Both the position numbers and the translations under genes were made by a program. Below, in pieces: positions 58,421 through 64,000 of a stretch of 64,000 nucleotides of DNA. Position 1 is the stretch's first letter. Each line of letters opens with the position of its first letter. The stretch comes from Terriglobus sp. RCC_193 (GTDB taxonomy: Bacteria; Acidobacteriota; Terriglobia; Terriglobales; Acidobacteriaceae). The stretch covers positions 434,001 through 498,000 of the forward strand of contig NZ_JBFUPK010000002.1 of NCBI RefSeq assembly GCF_041355105.1, written 5' to 3'. Below the pieces are notes generated by a model. It was not told the DNA's origin. It did not search any database and saw nothing but the letters and a program-made list of their open reading frames with translations.

Positions 58421-61400
58421 ATGCTTTCGCGTCGCTATCGTCTTGCATCTTTTGCACTCGCTCTCATCGCAACCTCTGCTCCACCGTCGCTGGTGGCACA
58501 GGTGGTGGGCAGCACCATTCATGGCGTTGTCACGGATTCGTCCGGAGCCGCTGTATCCGGCGCTACCGTCATCGTGCGCAATGAAGATACGGGGACAGAA
58601 CGTCGCCTGATTTCAGATGCCGCCGGACGCTACGCCGCGCCGTCCGTGGCGGTTGGCACCTACAGTATCTCCGTGCAGGCAGCCGGATTTACGACGGAAA
58701 AACATAGCGGCATCAACCTGACCGTGGGGCAGGCGGTTGCGTTTGATCTGCATCTGCACGTCGCATCGGACACGCAGCAGGTGAGCGTGACCGATGCCGC
58801 ACCGACCGTCAATCTATCCAACGAGCAGGTTTCGGGTCTGGTGGACGAGCGCCAGGTGAAGGACCTGCCACTGAACGGCCGCAGCTATGACCAACTGATC
58901 ACGCTGAATCCTGCGACGGTGAATTACACCTCGCAACGATCGGGTTCCGTGGGTACGTCGAACTCGTCTGTGGGCAATATGTTTTCCGTGTCTGGTCGCC
59001 GTCCGCAGGACAATCTCTACCTGCTGAACGGCGTGGAATACACCGGCGCTTCGCTCATCAATGTGACGCCCGGCGGTACCAGCGGCCAGTTGCTTGGCGT
59101 GGAAGCGGTGCGCGAATTCAACGTGGTCTCTGATACTTACGGAGCCAGCTATGGCAAGCGGCAGGGCGCGCAGATCAGCATTGTTACGGCGTCCGGCACG
59201 AATCGCGTGCATGGCTCGGCGTATGAGTTTCTGCGCAACTCCGCGTTGGATGCGCGCAACTACTTTGATCAGGCAAAGAAGCCGAATTTTCAGCGCAATA
59301 ACTTCGGTGCGGCGCTGGGCGGCCCCATCCGCACTGACAAGGTCTTCCTCTTCGGCAACTACGAAGGCTATCGCCAGAACCTTGGCTTGAGCGACGTTAC
59401 GCTGGTACCCAATGCGGCATCGCGCGCAGCCGCGGTGGCATCAGTAAAGCCGCTGCTGAATCTGTGGCCCATTGCGAACGGACCGGACCTTGGTTCGGGT
59501 ATCGCCATTGCTTATTCCACGCCGACGCAGCATATCCGCGAAGACTTTGGCACGGCGCGCGCCGATGCGAATCTCACGGCGAATGACCTGCTGTTTGGCG
59601 TGTACACCGTGGACGATTCCACGGCGCACACACCCACACAAAATCCGCTTTCACTGATTGATGAAGCGTTGCGCGAACAGGTGTTCAGCGTGCAGGAACA
59701 GCATGTGTTTTCGCCGCGCGTGCTGAATACGGCGCGCTTCGGCTTCTCGCGCGCCAGCTTTTACTTCCTGGGTTCGGTGCCTCCGGATATTGCAGCGGTC
59801 TCCGGCACGTTCGTTCCCGGCAAGCCTGTGGGCGCGATCGTGATTGCGGGATCGACTGCCTCCAATGGCTCTTCGCAGATCACCGGCGCAGGTGCGAACG
59901 TGGGATCGAACAATGCGATCACACGCAACCTGTTTACGTTCGATGACCATGTCTACATCACGCTGGGCAATCACACGCTGGAAGCAGGCGGCTGGTTGCA
60001 GCGTCTGCAATCGAATGACAATCTGGCGCAGAACCAATACGGTCAGGCCAGCTTTGCATCGTTGTCCACGTTCCTTGCAGGCAACATCAAGACCTTTACC
60101 GTGGTGCCATCGCCGACGGAGCTGGCATGGCGAAGCTGGTTTGGTGCGGCCTATGTGGAAGACACGTGGAAGGCGCACCGCAATCTTGAATTAAGCTACG
60201 GTCTGCGTTTTGAGAGCAGCAACGGCTTCAACGAAGCGCGGGGCCGCGCTGGTGTGTACACGTTGACCAACGGCGTGATCAGCACCAATCCAACCGTTGG
60301 CAGCAATGGGCTGTTGAACAACCGCGCGAAGTTCCTGCCGCAGCCGCGTGTTGGGCTTGCATGGAACGTTTCCGGCGATGGCAAGACCGCCGTGCGTGCG
60401 AGTTTTGGTCTGCATCATTCGCTGCTGGATAACCTGGACTACCGCTTCGATCAGGCGGCGCCGTTTAACACCACGCTCTCGTACAGCGGTACGACGGTGG
60501 CGAACCCAACATCTGGTGCGGCAGGTTTGATCTCGCCTTCGAATGTGCAGACGGATATTGCGACGCCGACCGTAGCGTCCTATACGCTGCGCATCGAACG
60601 CCAGCTTGCTCCGAATCTTTCGTTGACCGCGGGTTACATCGGATCGCACGGTTATCACCAGATCCTGAGCGAAAACCAGAATGAGCCTTTGTCCATAACC
60701 TGCAACAACAACTGCCCCGTAGGCATTCCCAATGGCACGCTGTACTATCCGACAGCCATCAAGGTAAATCCCGCGGTTGCGAACACCACATCGTGGGTGT
60801 CACAGGGCAACAGCAATTACAACGGCCTGGTGCTGGACCTGAAGCGCAGCTTCGGCAGTGGTCTGCAGTTCCGCGGCGTGTACACGTTCAGCAAGAATCT
60901 GGACAACGGATCCGCGTGGAATACCAGCGTCTCTGCAAATACACCTGCGTTCGTTTCGTATCCGAAGAACCCGGCGCTGGATTACGGTCCTGCTGCCACG
61001 GACGTTCGTCATCTCGCGGCGTTCAATGGAACATATAACCTGCCCTTTGGTCATGGTCATGCGTTCGCTTCGAACAGCGGTGCGTTGACCAATCAACTGG
61101 TCAGCGGATGGACCGTCAGCACGATCCTTACGCTGCAGAGTGGCCTGCCATTCTCGCCGCAGCTTGGCTATAACCCCACCGGCTCTGGTGATACACGCAA
61201 CCCGGTTCGCCCGAATGTAAACCCCGGCTTCAATGGCAAGCTCATCAACAAGGGCACTACCGCGCAGCGTGTGGCGCAGTACTTCAATCCTGCTGCGTTC
61301 AGCGCACCTGCGTATGGCACGGTGGGCAACCTGGGGCGCGACACGCTGAACGCGCCTGGCTATGCGGATTGGGACCTCTCGTTGCAGAAGACCACAACGA

Positions 61401-61618
61401 TTGGCGAACGCGTTCTGGCGCAGTTCCGTGTGGAGAGTTTCAACCTGCTGAACCATACCAATCTGCTTGGCCCAAACGCGGTGATCTATTCCTCAGGCCC
61501 ATCGCAGGGCACCACGGCGAACCAGACGGCAGCGGTCGTCGCCAGCCCCACGGCAGGTGTCATTACAGCCGCCGCAACATCTCGGCAATTGCAACTCAGT
61601 CTGAAATTGAGCTTCTGA
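58421..61618 (+). CDS. Oar-type TonB-dependent receptor
   Basis: The 1065-residue protein has a signal peptide (SFALALIATSAPPSLVAQ) and a carboxypeptidase-regulatory-like domain (IHGVVTDSSGAAVSGATVIVRNEDTGTERRLISDAAGRY, ~residues 30-110). A plug follows (DLPLNGRSYDQLITLNPA; DNLYLLNGVEYTG; VREFNVVSDTYGASYGKRQGAQISIVTASGTN), then a long beta-barrel ending LQLSLKLSF. It is smaller than, and distinct from, the receptor at 24.2 kb. Next to esterase and GH43 genes it probably imports a plant glycan fragment. AAGGA lies about 12 bases before the ATG. Confidence 0.92.
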   Translation: MLSRRYRLASFALALIATSAPPSLVAQVVGSTIHGVVTDSSGAAVSGATVIVRNEDTGTERRLISDAAGRYAAPSVAVGTYSISVQAAGFTTEKHSGINLTVGQAVAFDLHLHVASDTQQVSVTDAAPTVNLSNEQVSGLVDERQVKDLPLNGRSYDQLITLNPATVNYTSQRSGSVGTSNSSVGNMFSVSGRRPQDNLYLLNGVEYTGASLINVTPGGTSGQLLGVEAVREFNVVSDTYGASYGKRQGAQISIVTASGTNRVHGSAYEFLRNSALDARNYFDQAKKPNFQRNNFGAALGGPIRTDKVFLFGNYEGYRQNLGLSDVTLVPNAASRAAAVASVKPLLNLWPIANGPDLGSGIAIAYSTPTQHIREDFGTARADANLTANDLLFGVYTVDDSTAHTPTQNPLSLIDEALREQVFSVQEQHVFSPRVLNTARFGFSRASFYFLGSVPPDIAAVSGTFVPGKPVGAIVIAGSTASNGSSQITGAGANVGSNNAITRNLFTFDDHVYITLGNHTLEAGGWLQRLQSNDNLAQNQYGQASFASLSTFLAGNIKTFTVVPSPTELAWRSWFGAAYVEDTWKAHRNLELSYGLRFESSNGFNEARGRAGVYTLTNGVISTNPTVGSNGLLNNRAKFLPQPRVGLAWNVSGDGKTAVRASFGLHHSLLDNLDYRFDQAAPFNTTLSYSGTTVANPTSGAAGLISPSNVQTDIATPTVASYTLRIERQLAPNLSLTAGYIGSHGYHQILSENQNEPLSITCNNNCPVGIPNGTLYYPTAIKVNPAVANTTSWVSQGNSNYNGLVLDLKRSFGSGLQFRGVYTFSKNLDNGSAWNTSVSANTPAFVSYPKNPALDYGPAATDVRHLAAFNGTYNLPFGHGHAFASNSGALTNQLVSGWTVSTILTLQSGLPFSPQLGYNPTGSGDTRNPVRPNVNPGFNGKLINKGTTAQRVAQYFNPAAFSAPAYGTVGNLGRDTLNAPGYADWDLSLQKTTTIGERVLAQFRVESFNLLNHTNLLGPNAVIYSSGPSQGTTANQTAAVVASPTAGVITAAATSRQLQLSLKLSF

Positions 61619-61756
61619 ACGAACCATTCCTCTACTTTTGATTTCCCGTTGTCACCCTGCTGCATTGCTTCAGGATGGCAACGGGAAATTTCTTTTGCAC
61701 AGGAAGGTGATCCACACACAAACAACGCACACTGCACCAACCCAATCCAACCAAAG

Positions 61757-62386
61757 ATGACGAACCGCACCGAACGCGAGAAGATGCTCGCAGGCGAGCT
61801 TTACGATCCCTTTGATCATGACCTGATGGAAGGCAGGGAACGCGCTCGCGACCTTTGCCATCAGCTGAACAACACGCGTGACCGCGATGCGGATGAACGC
61901 CGTTCGGTGATGCGTCTGCTTTTTGGCAAAGGCGGTGACACCGTGTGGATGCAGCCGCCCTTTTTCTGCGACTATGGCGCGAACATTGAGTTGGGTGAAC
62001 GCGTGTTCTTCAACTTCAACTGCATCGTGCTGGACGTTTGCCGCGTGACCATTGGCGATTACACGCAGATCGGCAGTGGTGTGCAGATCCTGACGCCGCT
62101 GCATCCGCTGGACGCATCCCTGCGTCGTCAGCAGGAATACGGCGCGCCGGTCACCATTGGCAACGACGTGTGGATCGGTGCAGGCGCGCTGATTCTTCCC
62201 GGTGTCACGATCGGGGACCGAACGGTCATCGGCGCGGGCAGTGTAGTGACGCGCGATATTCCTTCCGATGTGCTGGCCGTTGGCAATCCATGCCGCGTGC
62301 TTCGGACCATCACATCGGAAGATCGTGCGAAGACGGCTAAGCCGTCACATCCACCGGCGGCTCGTTCGTCACAAACGTCCGAATGA
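61757..62386 (+). CDS. Maltose/galactoside O-acetyltransferase-type hexapeptide enzyme
   Basis: The 209-residue protein begins REKMLAGELYDPFDHDLMEGRERA, the N-terminal helix pair of Maa/LacA. Left-handed beta-helix repeats follow (FFCDYGANIELGERVFFNFNCIVLDVCRVTIGDYTQIGSGVQILTPLHPLD..). The catalytic His is in LTPLHPLD, and GNDVWIGAGALILPGVTIGDRTVIGAGSVVTRDIPSDVLAVGNPCRVLR completes the fold. It acetylates sugars using acetyl-CoA. The last 16 codons run antisense through the 3' end of the next gene. Confidence 0.9.
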   Translation: MTNRTEREKMLAGELYDPFDHDLMEGRERARDLCHQLNNTRDRDADERRSVMRLLFGKGGDTVWMQPPFFCDYGANIELGERVFFNFNCIVLDVCRVTIGDYTQIGSGVQILTPLHPLDASLRRQQEYGAPVTIGNDVWIGAGALILPGVTIGDRTVIGAGSVVTRDIPSDVLAVGNPCRVLRTITSEDRAKTAKPSHPPAARSSQTSE

Positions 62387-63374
62387 AGTAAGTCGCGCTT
62401 AACGTCCCGTTTGCAGGCAGCCACTTGAATCCGGGCGTATTCAGTGAGTATCCGCGTTCCACCATCGACTGCCGCGATTCAGGGAACGGGCTCACGCCGA
62501 ACTCCATGCCGCGTGTCACGGCCTTGTAATGCCAGGGCGCATGGCTGCGGCTGCGGTTCTCTTCCCATATGCCGAGCCAGGGGAAGTCGCCGCCGTCCCA
62601 GACATAGGCAATGGCAAAGCGATACTTCGGCGACCACGCGCTCCAGTACGCCTGCGGCTTCATCAGGACAGCGACATAACTGCTGGCCGGTGCGATAGGC
62701 TTCATGTCCGTGACATTCACCACACCACTGCCGTTGAGTGCCGGTGCGTTCGGCCATCCAAAGGGTTCGCCTGACTTCAGATAGGAAGCTTCGCCCAGGC
62801 TCTCCGGGTGCGTCATTGCCGGGCCTTCCGCGCTCATGCGAAATTCCGTTGTCGCCGGATCAAGGAACGGCGGCGACAGCGTTACATGCTGTGTCCAGGC
62901 AATGGGACGATCAAATCCGGCTTTGTTCGTTACTTGCTCTTCAATGCGAACGCCTTCACCCTCAAGCGTGAGCGTGCGCACAAAATCAATCTGTGCCAAT
63001 GGAAAGTGCGCGCTGCAGGTGAGCGTATTATCCGATTCCTCAATCGTGTAAGGCAGCAGCGAACTTTCGCCATGCACGGTCAGCCCCAAAGCAGCTTCTG
63101 CTTCGCTTGGTCCACCAAAGATGTCCAGGCAGAGGTTGTGCCCCAGAATACCCGACAGCAGCCTGGCTTCCGAGTTGCCGCCGTAGAGCGCTTCCTGTTC
63201 CGGCTTCAACGCGCTTGGCTCCATCGTCTGCCACGTTGGTGTCCATAGCGGATTTACATCGGCCCGTTTGCTATACACCTCGGCAATGTGACCACCTTCT
63301 TCCGTCACGGTGAGGCGAAGGAATTCGTTTTCAATCGAAACTGTACGACGTCCCAGATAACTCGTCTTTGGCAT
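62337..63374 (-). CDS. Galactose-mutarotase-like fold protein
   Basis: The 345-residue protein has the beta-sandwich pattern of aldose-1-epimerase-like proteins: IENEFLRLTVTEEGGHIAEVYSKRADVNPLW (N-terminal strands), LHG-like LTVHGESSLLPYTIEE, RTLTLEGEGVRIEEQVTNKAGFDRPIAWTQHVTLSPPFLDP, and a late WLGIWEENRSRSHAPWHYKAVTRGMEFG. It lacks a clear signal peptide. Related proteins in sugar clusters bind or epimerise aldoses; the catalytic His/Glu pair is not certain here. It overlaps the convergent acetyltransferase gene by 50 bases. Confidence 0.68.
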   Translation of the reverse strand: MPKTSYLGRRTVSIENEFLRLTVTEEGGHIAEVYSKRADVNPLWTPTWQTMEPSALKPEQEALYGGNSEARLLSGILGHNLCLDIFGGPSEAEAALGLTVHGESSLLPYTIEESDNTLTCSAHFPLAQIDFVRTLTLEGEGVRIEEQVTNKAGFDRPIAWTQHVTLSPPFLDPATTEFRMSAEGPAMTHPESLGEASYLKSGEPFGWPNAPALNGSGVVNVTDMKPIAPASSYVAVLMKPQAYWSAWSPKYRFAIAYVWDGGDFPWLGIWEENRSRSHAPWHYKAVTRGMEFGVSPFPESRQSMVERGYSLNTPGFKWLPANGTLSATYFIRTFVTNEPPVDVTA

Positions 63375-63451
63375 GCCGTTATTCTCTCCTGAAACGGGTG
63401 CAGCGATCGCTGCATGTACGCGGCGACCGCTGCATTTGTTTCTATCTGTTG

Positions 63452-64000
63452 TTACAGCTTCTTGATCGAGATGTTACGCACCCAAAGATCGCCGGTGGAT
63501 TCCGACTCCACACCAATCTTGCCGCTGGGGCGGAAGTAAGTGGGATCGGTGTCGACAAACTGCGTGATCAGGTGGCCGTTCATGTAAATCGACGTGGCAT
63601 GACCAATCGCGACGACGATGAACTGATTCCAGTCATCCTTGTGAAACCATTCGTCATGCTGTGCCTTCTCCACGATCTTTGCCAGGGCATAGCTGCCGCT
63701 GGCATCGCCATACATGGAGTAACCCGGCGTGGCAATGACGGCGCGTCCGCTCTGTTCATAGAACATGCCGCTGTACTTATTGCCTTCGTCAAAGTCAGCC
63801 TGCGGACCGGCGAGATCCCACTTGGACTCGTACTCACGCGTTGGAGGCGTGCCGGGGTTGGCGCATGCTGCCGGACGTGGAGGACGCGGTGCGGCGTTCG
63901 TACCTGCCGGACGCGGCGGCGGCGTGGGGCGTACCACCGGCGGGAACTTTGTGCCGGTGGAAGAAGGATCGCCGGTGATGTAGCTGCGGAACTGCATACC
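63452..64000 (-). CDS. DUF1080 protein, N-terminal part outside window
   Basis: The frame is open at the right edge, so the signal peptide and first strands are missing. The visible ~182 residues contain a GMQFRSY strand, a Pro/Arg-rich loop (PPVVRPTPPPRPAGTNAAPRPP) not usual in the family, then WDLAGPQADFDEGNKYSGMFYEQSGRAVIATPG, WNQFIVVAIGHATSIYMNGHLITQFVD and the terminal KIGVESESTGDLWVRNISIKKL. The last block matches DUF1080. It lies directly upstream, on the same strand, of the mutarotase-like gene and may be cotranscribed with it. Confidence 0.85.
   Translation of the reverse strand, partial: GMQFRSYITGDPSSTGTKFPPVVRPTPPPRPAGTNAAPRPPRPAACANPGTPPTREYESKWDLAGPQADFDEGNKYSGMFYEQSGRAVIATPGYSMYGDASGSYALAKIVEKAQHDEWFHKDDWNQFIVVAIGHATSIYMNGHLITQFVDTDPTYFRPSGKIGVESESTGDLWVRNISIKKL

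Overview
The window looks like a chromosomal segment of an Acidobacteriota member, most likely Terriglobia/Acidobacteriaceae (Terriglobus- or Granulicella-like). Supporting signs are two very large Oar-type TonB-dependent receptors with an N-terminal carboxypeptidase-regulatory domain, a TIGR03435-family protein, two DUF1080 proteins, a choice-of-anchor-D protein, many secreted glycan enzymes and high-GC codon use. No tRNA, rRNA, transposase, prophage or CRISPR array was recognised. The taxonomic call is inference from gene families; no database search was run.

Layout. (1) 1-8.2 kb: the end of a SurA-like isomerase, a cytochrome c fused to a helix-hairpin-helix domain, a LacI regulator, rhamnulokinase, a bifunctional rhamnulose-1-phosphate aldolase/lactaldehyde dehydrogenase, and a fumarylacetoacetate-hydrolase-family enzyme. 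(2) 8.2-24 kb: a large surface protein, a GH/SDR/VanZ operon, the lactate oxidation operon lutABC, a GH39-like enzyme, a YeiH-type exporter with a possible split first helix, a cupin and a DUF1080 protein. (3) 24-39.3 kb: a TonB receptor, glycerate kinase, uronate isomerase (uxaC), a GIY-YIG gene between inverted repeats, a GntR regulator, and a rightward run of hexuronate transporter, SDR, tagaturonate epimerase (uxaE), a nickel-pincer LarA homologue, larE and larB. (4) 39.3-42.5 kb: an MFS transporter between two clusters of structured repeats, then ribokinase. (5) 42.6-50.6 kb: yidC, jag and mnmE, interrupted by a ParDE-like pair and a DUF885 peptidase, then small genes. (6) 50.6-64 kb: more plant-polysaccharide functions (SGNH esterase, SDR, GH43, tannase/feruloyl esterase, a second TonB receptor, acetyltransferase, mutarotase-like protein, DUF1080), with murJ and a GNAT gene among them.

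How the genes fit together. Rhamnose and galacturonate, the backbone sugars of rhamnogalacturonan, both have catabolic genes here. Rhamnose would be split to DHAP and L-lactaldehyde, the lactaldehyde oxidised to L-lactate, and the lactate oxidised to pyruvate by LutABC. A LacI-type site, TGANNCGNNTCA, lies upstream of the aldolase gene, of lutA and twice upstream of the 24-27.7 kb TonB receptor. Two of these sites share an identical 16-bp core, which suggests one regulon. Hexuronates would enter through the MFS carrier and pass through UxaC, UxaE and an SDR reductase. A perfect GntR-type palindrome lies between the GntR gene and the transporter.

The most interesting point is the LarA-superfamily protein with its cofactor-building partners LarE and LarB inside the hexuronate run, where no mannonate or altronate dehydratase is seen in the window. 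I infer a nickel-pincer-dependent C2 epimerase acting on a sugar acid, for example mannonate/gluconate. The second unusual feature is a family of multi-hairpin intergenic repeats. Their stems are kept by compensatory changes between copies, and they supply the 3' ends of two genes.
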